NCBI GenBank assembly: GCA_903994365.1
Contig: CAJEXL010000017.1
Location: forward strand, 1 to 38,789
Direction: 5' to 3'
Source: an uncultured Chlorobiaceae bacterium
GTDB taxonomy: Bacteria > Bacteroidota > Chlorobiia > Chlorobiales > Chlorobiaceae
DNA length: 38,789 nt
Position numbers and translations under genes: made by a program. The first letter of the stretch is position 1; every line of letters starts with the position of its first letter. The notes below the pieces were generated by a model, which saw nothing but the letters and a program-made list of their open reading frames with translations, had not been told where the DNA came from and did not search any database. Shown here in pieces: positions 1 through 7,613 of the stretch.

Positions 1-625
1 GCAGAGTTTTGGAGGCAGTTTTGGCGGTCGCAAGGCAGGCAGTTTTGGTCTGGTCGGTTCCACCTCATTTTTTCCGGCAAAACCGCTTGGCGGTTATGGC
101 GACGGGGGAGCGATATTTACCGACGATGATGAGCTTGACGCTCTGCTACGCTCAATAAGGGTGCATGGCAGCGGCATCGATAAGTACAGCAACGACCGTA
201 TCGGCATCAATGGTCGTCTCGACTCTTTTCAGGCGGCAGTGCTTCTCGAAAAGCTCACTCTTTTTGATGAGGAGCTCGCCACTCGTCAGCGCATTGCTGA
301 AGCCTACAGCTCAAGGCTTGAGGGGAGGCTTGTGGTTCCCCGGATTCCCGAAGGGTATGGCTCGGCATGGGCCCAATACTCGGTGCTTGCCGCTTCAACC
401 GAAGAGCGTGAGCAGCTTATGCAGGCGCTGCAGCAGGCGGGTATTCCCTCAATGATCTATTACAAAATTCCGCTCCATCTTCAGAAAGCCTATAACAACC
501 TTGGGTACACCGTGGGCGATTTTCCCGTATCGGAAGATTTGAGCGGGCGGATTTTTTCGCTTCCCATGCATCCGTACCTCAAGGAGGAGGAGATTGAGCA
601 GATCTGTTCTGTTCTGCTCGGGTAG
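1..625 (+). CDS. DegT/DnrJ/EryC1/StrS-family sugar aminotransferase, C-terminal part (5' end outside window)
   Basis: The frame is open from the first bases to TAG at 623-625, so the true start lies upstream. The segment TSFFPAKPLGGYGDGGAIFT has the family signature around the PLP-binding lysine (SFFPxKxLGxxGDGGA). It is followed by the usual RVHGSG...YSNDRIGINGRLDSFQAA stretch and a C-terminal small domain. These enzymes transaminate keto-sugar nucleotides to amino-sugar nucleotides, PLP-dependently, in the cytoplasm, feeding O-antigen, capsule or glycan synthesis. The glycosyltransferase 96 bp downstream on the same strand fits a polysaccharide cluster. The exact sugar substrate cannot be read from the sequence. 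Confidence 0.9.
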   Translation, partial: QSFGGSFGGRKAGSFGLVGSTSFFPAKPLGGYGDGGAIFTDDDELDALLRSIRVHGSGIDKYSNDRIGINGRLDSFQAAVLLEKLTLFDEELATRQRIAEAYSSRLEGRLVVPRIPEGYGSAWAQYSVLAASTEEREQLMQALQQAGIPSMIYYKIPLHLQKAYNNLGYTVGDFPVSEDLSGRIFSLPMHPYLKEEEIEQICSVLLG

Positions 626-721
626 AGTTTACATTGATAATGAACGGTTTGAGAAGAAGCCCCTCAGGCGCACCATGTTGGTAGCCCAGGGAGAAATTGG
701 TAACAGCACTCTCTTTTATTC

Positions 722-1963
722 GTGCGTATTCTTTTTATCCATCAGAATTTTCCGGGGCAGTTCAAGTTTCTTGCTCCGGCCCTTGCTGCTGACCCGGAGA
801 ACAGCGTTGTAGCCATGACCATGAAGCAGGTGCAGGTGAAGGAGTGGCAGGGTATCAAGCTGTTCTCCTTTTCGGCCACTCGTGGCACTACAAAGGGAGT
901 GCACCCTTGGGTGAGCGATTTTGAGACCAAAACCATTCGCGGGGAGGCCTGTTTTCGTGCGGCGCAGCAATTGAAGTCCGAAGGGTTTACTCCTGATGTT
1001 ATTATTGCCCATCCAGGATGGGGAGAGAGCCTTTTTCTTAAAGATGTTTGGCCGAAGGCTGCATTGGGTATCTACTGCGAGTTTTACTACCATTCGGATG
1101 GCGCTGATGTGGGTTTTGATCCGGAGTTTCCTCCGAGAGATGAAGGGGGTGATGCCTGTCGTCTGCGCCTGAAAAACCTCAACAATCTGTTGCACTTCCA
1201 GATTGCCGATGCGGGCCTGTCGCCAACCGGATGGCAGGCAAGCACCTTCCCTGAGCCGTTTCGGTCAAAGATTACCGTAGCGCACGATGGCATTGATACC
1301 GCCATGGTTGCGCCAAACCCGACGATCACCCTTACCCTCAATGGCAAGGTGACGCTGACAAAGCAGGATGAGGTGATCACCTTTGTGAATCGCAACCTTG
1401 AGCCATATCGCGGCTACCACATTTTCATGCGTGCACTGCCAGAGCTGCTGCGGCGCAGGCCAAAAGCTCGGGTGCTCATTGTTGGTGGCGACAGGGTGAG
1501 TTATGGAGCAAAACCAGGGGGAGAACAAACATGGAAAGAGATTTTTGCCGCTGAGGTGCGCCCGCAGATAAGCGATGCTGACTGGGCGAGGGTTCATTTT
1601 CTCGGCACTATTCCTTATCCACAGTTTCTGCAGCTTCTGCAGCTTTCAACGGTACACGTTTACCTGACCTATCCCTTTGTTCTTTCATGGAGTTTGCTTG
1701 AGGCAATGAGCGCCGGATGCGCCATAGTGGCCAGCGACACCAAGCCGCTGCACGAAGCAATTATGCATGATGAGACCGGACGGCTGGTGAATTTTTTTGA
1801 TGTCGCAGCCTTGGCCGGGGAGCTTTGCACACTGCTCGACGACCCTGCCAGGCGGGCTCGACTGGGAGCCAATGCACGCGCTTTTGCACAAACTCATTAT
1901 GATCTCAAAACTGTCTGTTTGCCCCGTCAGCTTGAGTGGGTGAAGAGTCTTGCTCAATGGTAA
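722..1963 (+). CDS. GT4-family glycosyltransferase, full length
   Basis: The 413-residue protein starts MRILFIHQNFPGQF, a typical first strand of a GT-B fold glycosyltransferase, from a GTG at 722 with no clear ribosome-binding site. The C-terminal nucleotide-sugar domain starts near residue 225 (NRNLEPYRGYHIFMRAL) and includes RVLIVGGD, VHFLGTIPY and SWSLLEAMSAGCAIVASD. The last block matches the second Glu of the GT4 E-x7-E motif, while the first Glu position is Phe (PFVLSWSLLEAM). It probably transfers a sugar to a cell-surface glycan, consistent with the aminotransferase upstream. A second, N-terminally truncated copy of its C-terminal half lies at 3558-4131. Donor and acceptor are not inferable. 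Confidence 0.85.
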   Translation: MRILFIHQNFPGQFKFLAPALAADPENSVVAMTMKQVQVKEWQGIKLFSFSATRGTTKGVHPWVSDFETKTIRGEACFRAAQQLKSEGFTPDVIIAHPGWGESLFLKDVWPKAALGIYCEFYYHSDGADVGFDPEFPPRDEGGDACRLRLKNLNNLLHFQIADAGLSPTGWQASTFPEPFRSKITVAHDGIDTAMVAPNPTITLTLNGKVTLTKQDEVITFVNRNLEPYRGYHIFMRALPELLRRRPKARVLIVGGDRVSYGAKPGGEQTWKEIFAAEVRPQISDADWARVHFLGTIPYPQFLQLLQLSTVHVYLTYPFVLSWSLLEAMSAGCAIVASDTKPLHEAIMHDETGRLVNFFDVAALAGELCTLLDDPARRARLGANARAFAQTHYDLKTVCLPRQLEWVKSLAQW

Positions 1964-1969
1964 GTCAGC

Positions 1970-2160
1970 GTTCCTGATGTTTCTGGTTTTTTGGGTCAGG
2001 ATATGAGCTGCCGTAATCCATCCAAAAGCGTTATCTGATTCCAGCAGCTCATCAAGACGCTCTTCGTAATCGGCCAGCTTGGCGACCGGGAACTTGAAGT
2101 CATGCGAAACCGTCCCGATACCGTTGCTCCAGCAAGCCATCTTACGGTATCTATCCTGTG
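1970..2160 (-). pseudogene. Remnant of an Rpn-family (PD-(D/E)XK) recombination-promoting nuclease/putative transposase
   Basis: Read on the minus strand, about 60 residues resemble the middle of the Rpn/putative transposase family: SHDFKFPVAKLADYEERLDE, then LLESDNAFGWITAAHILTQKTR. The family consensus I recall is (Y/F)xFPVVKLLDYxxxxxELExSxNPFAxVVxAHLxAQxTR. Both the N-terminal catalytic part and the C-terminal third are missing. The minus frame then runs into antisense of the glycosyltransferase. It lies between the glycosyltransferase and the ATPase and looks like old mobile-gene debris. The assignment is by motif recall only. Confidence 0.55.
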
Positions 2161-2322
2161 AGGATGTTTCTGAAACTGTTCGTTTGACAGGCACTGCTCC
2201 GCTCTGTATGGCTCCTGTTGTATTCCTGTTGTTATAGGCCGCTGCACGAAGCAATTCGGCACTACTGATTTTACACAAATGCCCCCTCATAACTGTACAT
2301 CTGCTTTGTTTTTATAAGGATT

Positions 2323-2357
2323 TATGCAATATTCAAGTTTAACTTGAGAATTGCATA
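2323..2357. promoter_or_regulatory. Near-perfect inverted repeat just upstream of the DUF4143 ATPase
   Basis: ATGCAATATTCAAGTT (from 2324) and AACTTGAGAATTGCAT (from 2341) are inverse complements at 14 of 16 positions, with one base between them, ending four bases before the ATG at 2361. No Shine-Dalgarno lies between. It may be an operator or an attachment-like site of the ATPase module. Function is inferred from position only. Confidence 0.5.
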
Positions 2358-2360
2358 ACT

Positions 2361-3533
2361 ATGATTACGCGCCATCTTTTGCTGGCTTTGCTTAACCGAG
2401 CAGCCCAATATCCCGTTGTGACGCTTACAGGTCCTCGTCAATCGGGTAAAACCACACTTTGCCGGGCAGCTTTTCCTGACAAACCTTATTGTAATCTGGA
2501 GCGACCCGATAGACGTTCTTTTGCGCAGCATGATCCCGCTGGATTTTTGGCGCAGTTTCCTGAAGGCGCAGTGCTTGATGAGATACAGCGAGTCCCTGAA
2601 TTGCTCTCATGGATTCAGGTTCGTGTTGATGAGCGGCGTGTTGCTGGTGAATTTATTCTGACTGGCAGTCATCAGTTTGCCTTGAACCATCATATCAGCC
2701 AGTCGCTTGCGGGACGCACCGCGTTGCTGACCTTGCTGCCGTTGTCAATTGCCGAATTGCGTGGTGCAGGGGAGCCAACCACGGTTGATCATCTGCTGTT
2801 TACGGGTGGCTACCCGAGAATTTATGCCGATCATCTTGACCCATCCGTTATGCTTGGCGACTATTTTGCTACCTATGTTGAACGTGATTTGCGTGAATTG
2901 ATACAGTTACGCCATATTCGCGAGTTTGAAATTTTTGTCAGGCTGGCTGCTGGACGAACCGGACAACTGCTTAATGTGCATAGCCTTGCTGCTGATGCTG
3001 GTATTTCAGGTCAGACGGCGAAAAGTTGGCTTACCTTGCTTGAGGCTTCCTACATTATTTTTTTGTTGCCTCCATGGTTTACCAATATTGGCAAGCGGTT
3101 AACCAAATCTCCCAAACTCTATTTTTACGATGTTGGTTTCGCTGCCTGGTTGATTGGTATAACGCAAGCATCGCATTTGCAGGCACATCCATTACGAGGA
3201 TTACTGTTTGAAAATATGGTAGTGCTTGAAATGCTTAAAGCGCGCATTAATAATGGGCTATCAGCTAATCTCCATTTTTATCGCGATAGTAGCGGGCTGG
3301 AAGTTGATGTGCTGCTTGAGGCAGGTTACCATATAAGCCTTTTTGAAATCAAATCATCGCAAACAGTGAATCAGGAGTATTTCAAGCAACTCACTAAGGT
3401 TGAGGCACTTTTTGGAGAGCGCGTTACCAGAAAAGTTGTGTTCTACGGTGGAGTTGAAGGGCAGAAACGAAGTGATGCTGAGGCGATGAGTTATTTGAAT
3501 GCGGGAGCTGCGGCAATCAATGTTGTTGCATAA
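2361..3533 (+). CDS. AAA-family ATPase with C-terminal DUF4143 domain
   Basis: The 390-residue protein has the full architecture of the AAA_14/DUF4143 family. Walker A is GPRQSGKTT (about residues 23-31), Walker B is AVLDEIQR (about 70-77), and sensor-like ILTGSHQF follows. The region from about residue 165 on (DYFATYVERDLRELIQ) matches the DUF4143 part. That part ends in GLEVDVLLE...ISLFEIKSSQ, which resembles the D...ExK core of PD-(D/E)XK nucleases. Length is normal and the frame is intact. These genes are common, mobile, single-gene accessory elements of bacteria and archaea with no settled role. Here it sits between a glycosyltransferase and a truncated copy of the same gene, with an Rpn remnant on its left, which suggests insertion. 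The 3' end just precedes the half-copy. Confidence 0.85.
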   Translation: MITRHLLLALLNRAAQYPVVTLTGPRQSGKTTLCRAAFPDKPYCNLERPDRRSFAQHDPAGFLAQFPEGAVLDEIQRVPELLSWIQVRVDERRVAGEFILTGSHQFALNHHISQSLAGRTALLTLLPLSIAELRGAGEPTTVDHLLFTGGYPRIYADHLDPSVMLGDYFATYVERDLRELIQLRHIREFEIFVRLAAGRTGQLLNVHSLAADAGISGQTAKSWLTLLEASYIIFLLPPWFTNIGKRLTKSPKLYFYDVGFAAWLIGITQASHLQAHPLRGLLFENMVVLEMLKARINNGLSANLHFYRDSSGLEVDVLLEAGYHISLFEIKSSQTVNQEYFKQLTKVEALFGERVTRKVVFYGGVEGQKRSDAEAMSYLNAGAAAINVVA

Positions 3534-3557
3534 CGGTGTGTCATACGAAGCCATCCA

Positions 3558-4131
3558 TCTTAAGCCATATCGCGGGTACCACATTTTTATGCGTGCGCTG
3601 CCAGAAATGTTCCGGCGCAGGCCAAAAGCGCGGGTGCTCATTGTTGGTGGCGACAAGGTGAGCTATGGAGCAAAACCGCAGGAAGAACGAACCTGGAAAG
3701 AGATTTTTATCGATGAAGTTCGTCCGCAGATCAGCGACGCTGACTGGGAGAGGGTTCATTTTCTTGGCACCATTCCTTATTCGCAGTTTATTCAGCTTCT
3801 GCAACTCTCAACAGTGCATGTTTACCTGACCTATCCGTTTGTTCTCTCCTGGAGTCTGCTTGAGGCCATGAGCGCCGGATGCGCCATTGTGGCCAGTGAT
3901 ACCGGGCCGCTGCATGAGGCAATTCTGCACGACGAAACTGGACGACTGGTGAATTTTTTTGATGCTGCAACCCTGACCGATGAGCTTTGCACACTGTTTG
4001 ACGACCCTGCCGGGCGGGCACGGTTGGGAGCCAATGCTCGCGCCTTTGCACAAACTCATTATGATCTCAAAACAGTCTGTTTGCGCCCTCAGCTTGAGTG
4101 GGTGAAGAGTCTTGCTGTCACCCATTCCTAA
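3558..4131 (+). pseudogene. C-terminal half-copy of the GT4 glycosyltransferase (truncated duplicate)
   Basis: From LKPYRGYHIFMRALPEMFRR to EWVKSLA this matches residues about 228-410 of the glycosyltransferase at 722-1963 almost residue for residue; the DNA is also very similar. Only the last residues differ (AVTHS versus AQW). The N-terminal acceptor-binding domain is absent, and nothing upstream in frame resembles it. Reading upstream leads into the ATPase gene in another frame. It is probably non-functional, left by partial tandem duplication or by insertion of the ATPase module between two related genes. An ATG at 3499 could in principle start a short fusion protein. Confidence 0.8.
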
Positions 4132-4216
4132 CTCATTCACTACTGACAGAAGGCTCTTTTTTTTGCTCCTGCTTGTCGGATGATTACTTTAGGGGTAAAA
4201 CAAAAATTCTCATTGC

Positions 4217-4241
4217 AGGAGACAGATCAATGTACTTGTGA
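4217..4241 (+). promoter_or_regulatory. Strong Shine-Dalgarno with a three-codon minicistron overlapping the kinase GTG start
   Basis: AGGAG (4217-4221) is followed after eight bases by ATG TAC TTG TGA (4230-4241). The TGA stop overlaps the GTG (4238-4240) that opens the kinase frame. The kinase GTG has no well-spaced ribosome-binding site of its own, so start by termination-coupled re-initiation is plausible. Confidence 0.4.
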
Positions 4242-6256
4242 AAAGCATAGCGCGAGCAGCAGACTCCCACTGGCGAAGATTCGGGAAATATATCATCTCC
4301 GTTGTGGTGTTGATGCCGCTTGTTCTCCTGATCTCTGTTTTTTTTTCATTGCAGGCAGGCGCTGCAATGCCGGTTATCCTCGACCAGGCACCCTGCGTTG
4401 AGCTTTCGGGACGTATGGAGCGTTATGACGACTACACCGAAAAACTGACGCTTGCCGACATTCTTGATCCCAAAAATGCCATCGCCTTCACGCATCTCAA
4501 GGGCAATCTCAACGATGGGTACAGCCACAAAGCGGTCTGGCTGCGTTTTACCCTCTCTCGCTCCTCCCGATTTCCAGCAGAGGCATGGTTACGGCTTTAC
4601 CCGCCATACCTGGATCACGTCACTGTCTATATTCAGAAAAGTATCGATCCATCCAGAGCATCGTCGTATCGCCAGATACTCCTCGGCGACCACATTCCCG
4701 TTGCTGATCGTCCTGTGCCGGACCCCGACTTTTTTGCCCCCCTGTCACTTCCTCTCGAAACGTCGGTCACCATTTACGTCCGGGTTCAGGCTATCAGTTC
4801 CCTGAATTTTGGGGCTTCAGTGCATACCCCGACAGATATGATACGCCAAACTAATACCAACATTCTGTTTCAGGGAGGCTATCTGGCCATTGTCATCGTG
4901 ATCTCGCTGCTGAACTTTATCTATTTCATTCGTATTAAAGACCGGCTTTTCCTCTCCTTCGCGCTCTATGCTCTGGCTGTCTCTATTAATTATCTCTCCA
5001 TAAGCGGTATCCTCAGTCTGATCCTGCCAGCCTCTGCCCATCTCATCTCCGACTATCTCGCTGATATTGGAAAGGGGGGCGGAATACTCCTCATGTCAGT
5101 TTTTTTAACTGGCCTTTTTGCCTCAGAGCTTACACCGTTTACCCGCCACTACCTCAGACTCATGGTGGTTATTGGCGCTCTCACCGTACTTGCTGATCCA
5201 CTCGGCTTCTATATCGAGATGGCCCCTGTCACCTCTCTGGGAGCGCTCTTCCTGTTTTTTGTAGTCAGTTGGCTCAGCTATAAAGCGGTAAAAAACAATA
5301 AACCCGGAGGCATTGTTTTCTTTGTGGCATTCGGCATCAGCAATCTCGGCTATTTTATACATTTTCTGCAACTGCTCGGCTTGGTTCCTCTTGAATGGTG
5401 GAGCGTCAACAATATCCAGTATGCCTCTCTGCTCAATATTGTCCTCATGACCTTTGCCCTCGCAGAACGGCTTCGGGAGACTGAAAAACGGGCAATGGCA
5501 GCACTCAGGGAGTCTGAGCTGAAAAGTGTGGAACTTGCAACGGAACGAGTGGCAACGGAGCGGCAGCAGAGATTTCTGACTATGGTCTCTCACGAATATC
5601 GAACTCCCCTTGCCATTATCCGAAGCTCCCTTGATATCATGGAACTTCAGATGAGCGACCAGCGTTCACAAGAAAACGGCAATGAACTTTCCAAAATGAA
5701 ACGTGCTGTTAACCGACTGGTGGAGGTGATGGATGTGTCACTCGAAAAAAGCCGTCTCTCTGATTCCAGGGAAAAGGAGGGAGCCGTGCGAACTCTTTTA
5801 GCGCCATTCATGGCTTCAGAGGTTGAGGAAGTTCGAGCGCTCTGGCCAAAACGTACCTTTACCATATCACTCACTGACCATGCAATCAATGCTGAGCAGC
5901 ACTATCTTACAACAGCCTTGTTTAACCTGCTTGATAATGCCCAGAAATACTCTCCGCCAGATTCACCAATTGAGGTTGATTGCCACGCAGAGGGAGAAGA
6001 GGCCGTGATCAGGATACGAAATCAGAGCAACGGAATCTTGACAAATGATACAGAACAACTTTTCAAAAAATACCAGCGCGGCAGCAACAGCAATAATACC
6101 AATGGTTCCGGTCTCGGTCTGTGGCTTGTGCGGGAAATCATTAATCGGCATAATGGCGCTGTCACTTTTGAAAAAAGCGGTGCCTATATCGTGATAACGA
6201 TTCGTCTCCCCCTTGCAGATAACGGAGAGAAATGCATAAAAGATGAAACCCTATAA
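4238..6256 (+). CDS. 7TMR-DISM-type membrane sensor histidine kinase
   Basis: The 672-residue protein opens with a hydrophobic segment (about 19-43). A periplasmic DISMED2-like beta domain follows (about 50-195, with GYSHKAVWLRFTL and WLRLYPPYLDHVTVYI). Next come seven or so membrane helices (about 210-405) and a short coiled linker (RLRETEKRAMAALRESELKS). HisKA has MVSHEYRTPLAIIRSSLD (phospho-acceptor His about 450). HATPase_c has an N box (FNLLDNAQKYS) and a G box (GSGLGLWLVREI). It autophosphorylates on His and passes phosphate to the regulator 12 bp downstream. The ligand is unknown; DISMED2 domains are often proposed to bind carbohydrates. The GTG start is tentative; a later in-frame ATG is at about 4310. 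Confidence 0.9.
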   Translation: MKSIARAADSHWRRFGKYIISVVVLMPLVLLISVFFSLQAGAAMPVILDQAPCVELSGRMERYDDYTEKLTLADILDPKNAIAFTHLKGNLNDGYSHKAVWLRFTLSRSSRFPAEAWLRLYPPYLDHVTVYIQKSIDPSRASSYRQILLGDHIPVADRPVPDPDFFAPLSLPLETSVTIYVRVQAISSLNFGASVHTPTDMIRQTNTNILFQGGYLAIVIVISLLNFIYFIRIKDRLFLSFALYALAVSINYLSISGILSLILPASAHLISDYLADIGKGGGILLMSVFLTGLFASELTPFTRHYLRLMVVIGALTVLADPLGFYIEMAPVTSLGALFLFFVVSWLSYKAVKNNKPGGIVFFVAFGISNLGYFIHFLQLLGLVPLEWWSVNNIQYASLLNIVLMTFALAERLRETEKRAMAALRESELKSVELATERVATERQQRFLTMVSHEYRTPLAIIRSSLDIMELQMSDQRSQENGNELSKMKRAVNRLVEVMDVSLEKSRLSDSREKEGAVRTLLAPFMASEVEEVRALWPKRTFTISLTDHAINAEQHYLTTALFNLLDNAQKYSPPDSPIEVDCHAEGEEAVIRIRNQSNGILTNDTEQLFKKYQRGSNSNNTNGSGLGLWLVREIINRHNGAVTFEKSGAYIVITIRLPLADNGEKCIKDETL

Positions 6257-6268
6257 CAGAGATGCTCA

Positions 6269-6995
6269 ATGAAACAAAAACGCATCATTATTGTCGAAGA
6301 TGACCAGGATTTGCTTGAAAACATGGTGAAGTACCTGACGCTTACAGGATATGAGGTTATGGGAGTTGGTTCTGCGGGTGAATTTTATGCTCATATCACT
6401 CAACAAAGGTACGCGTTGGCCATCATTGACATTGGACTTCCTGACCAGAATGGCTTGGTCTTGGCTGAATATGTTCGGAAGAACACCGATATGTGGGTTA
6501 TCATACTTACCGCATGCTCAACGCTTGACGACAAACTTGCCGGATTGAAATCAGGTGCATATTTTTATCTGGTCAAGCCTGTCGATTGCAGCGAACTTGC
6601 TGCAACCATTGCCAATCTTTTTGTTCGTCTTGATGTCGTTCCTCCGTTGATGGCGGAGGAGCATCAGAGAGGAGAGAGTGTACCGGATCAGGCAGGAGGG
6701 CCGTGGAGACTTGATCGAAATGGATGGATCGTGATAACTCCGAAGGGTGACTCCATTGCACTGACCAAAAGAGTACGAATTTCTTGTTGCTCTCGGTTTG
6801 CGGAGTAAAATTATTATATCCCGCAAAGAGATTCTGAAAATTCTTGACTATCCTTCGACAGAACAGGCCAGCCATGCACTGGAATCGATGATTTGTCGTC
6901 TGCGCAAAAAAATTGAAGCACTTGGTTGTGAATTTCCCGTCAAAACCTCCCACGGAGTCGGGTACTGTTTAGCAGCCAACATTATCCATATCTGA
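6269..6995 (+). CDS. OmpR/PhoB-type response regulator, interrupted by a frameshift
   Basis: The receiver domain is complete: acidic pair EDD near residue 10, phospho-acceptor in IIDIGLPDQNG, conserved Thr in IILTA, Lys in YLVKPVD. The first frame continues to ALTK and then ends at 6808. The winged-helix DNA-binding domain continues in another frame from EYEFLVALGLRSKIIISRKE to GVGYCLAAN, stopping at 6995. The frame change falls at the A4 run 6767-6770; one extra base or two missing bases would explain it. It is the cognate partner of the upstream kinase. The four 10-bp repeats 67 bp downstream suit an OmpR-type dimer. Given similar lesions in serS and waaA, a sequence error is likelier than a real pseudogene. 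Confidence 0.85.
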
Positions 6996-7061
6996 TTGTC
7001 CAGACTCTTCATTTCTCCCCTCGAAAGCAGTCATGGTTCATTCACGTCCCCACATCTTGCG

Positions 7062-7101
7062 TTGTGAGTTGTTGTGACTCTTTGTGACGTTTTGCGACTC
7101 G
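7062..7101 (+). promoter_or_regulatory. Four direct repeats of 10 bp (TTGTGAC-type box), candidate response-regulator operator
   Basis: TTGTGAGTTG, TTGTGACTCT, TTGTGACGTT and TTGCGACTCG follow one another with exact 10-bp period from 7062, so all copies face the same side of the helix. OmpR/PhoB-family regulators bind direct repeats spaced 10-11 bp. A TACAAT (7123-7128) sits 21 bp beyond the last copy and could be the -10 of an activator-dependent promoter driving the adhesin remnant at 7227. The site follows the regulator gene directly. Confidence 0.5.
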
Positions 7102-7122
7102 TCTTTTCACCCATTCCCTTGC

Positions 7123-7128
7123 TACAAT
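7123..7128 (+). promoter_or_regulatory. Candidate -10 element (TACAAT)
   Basis: TACAAT lies downstream of the four-box array and about 100 bp before the adhesin remnant. No good -35 hexamer is visible at 17 bp upstream, as expected for activator-dependent promoters. Weak evidence, from motif and position only. Confidence 0.3.
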
Positions 7129-7226
7129 AGTTAGTATTTGCCGAATACTTTTTACCATAATAACACATCGCAATTGATTTTTATCACAACAGATATATAT
7201 TTCAATGATATTATATTCGGTGGTTA

Positions 7227-7499
7227 AGGCTATGCGCAGGTAACATTATAAATGGCAAGGTGTTTCTGGTGAACCCGGCAGGCATTATTTTTGGTAAAAC
7301 GGCGCGAGTTGATGTGGGCGGTATTACCGCCTCAACACTCAACATGCTCGACAGCGACTTTCTGGCAGGCAAAAACAGCTTCAAAAACTCTGGTAACGCT
7401 GGTTCGGTGATTAACCAGGGTGTGCTTAATGCTATGCCGGGTGGCGTGGTTGCCTTGATTGGTCCAAAGGTGAGCAATGAGGGAACCATTACAGCCTAG
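7227..7499 (+). pseudogene. Filamentous-haemagglutinin/TPS exoprotein, N-terminal fragment (cut by the IS element)
   Basis: The frame encodes INGKVFLVNPAGIIFGKTAR, VDVGGITASTLNMLDSDFL and later AGSVINQGVLN, the core of a TPS (haemagglutination activity) domain. It aligns with the intact tpsA in this window (ANGRVFLVNPNGMVF...VGGLVASTL). Everything before INGKVF, meaning the signal peptide and the first ~100 residues, is missing; upstream DNA has no matching code. On the right it stops at a TAG inside the CTAG abutting the IS. The C-terminal part of an adhesin resumes beyond the IS at 9152. It cannot be secreted without its signal peptide, so it is a relic. Confidence 0.85.
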
Positions 7500-7513
7500 C
7501 AGTCTGTCGGACT
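7500..7513 (+). repeat. Left terminal inverted repeat of the IS
   Basis: CAGTCTGTCGGACT matches the complement of the right end at 13 of 14 bases. It begins directly after the flanking CTAG. Confidence 0.85.
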
Positions 7514-7613
7514 TAAAATACTTCAAAAAATCTTTGAAATATCCTTATAAAGTGTTATAATAAAGCCGAATAGGTATAATCTTTTACAGCCGAGTTTTCA
7601 GTGATTTTGCCTT

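Noticed and set aside
2361..3533. Defence system made by the DUF4143 ATPase with its neighbours
   Set aside because: No partner gene of a known or plausible system is intact beside it; neighbours are a glycosyltransferase, its half-copy and an Rpn relic.
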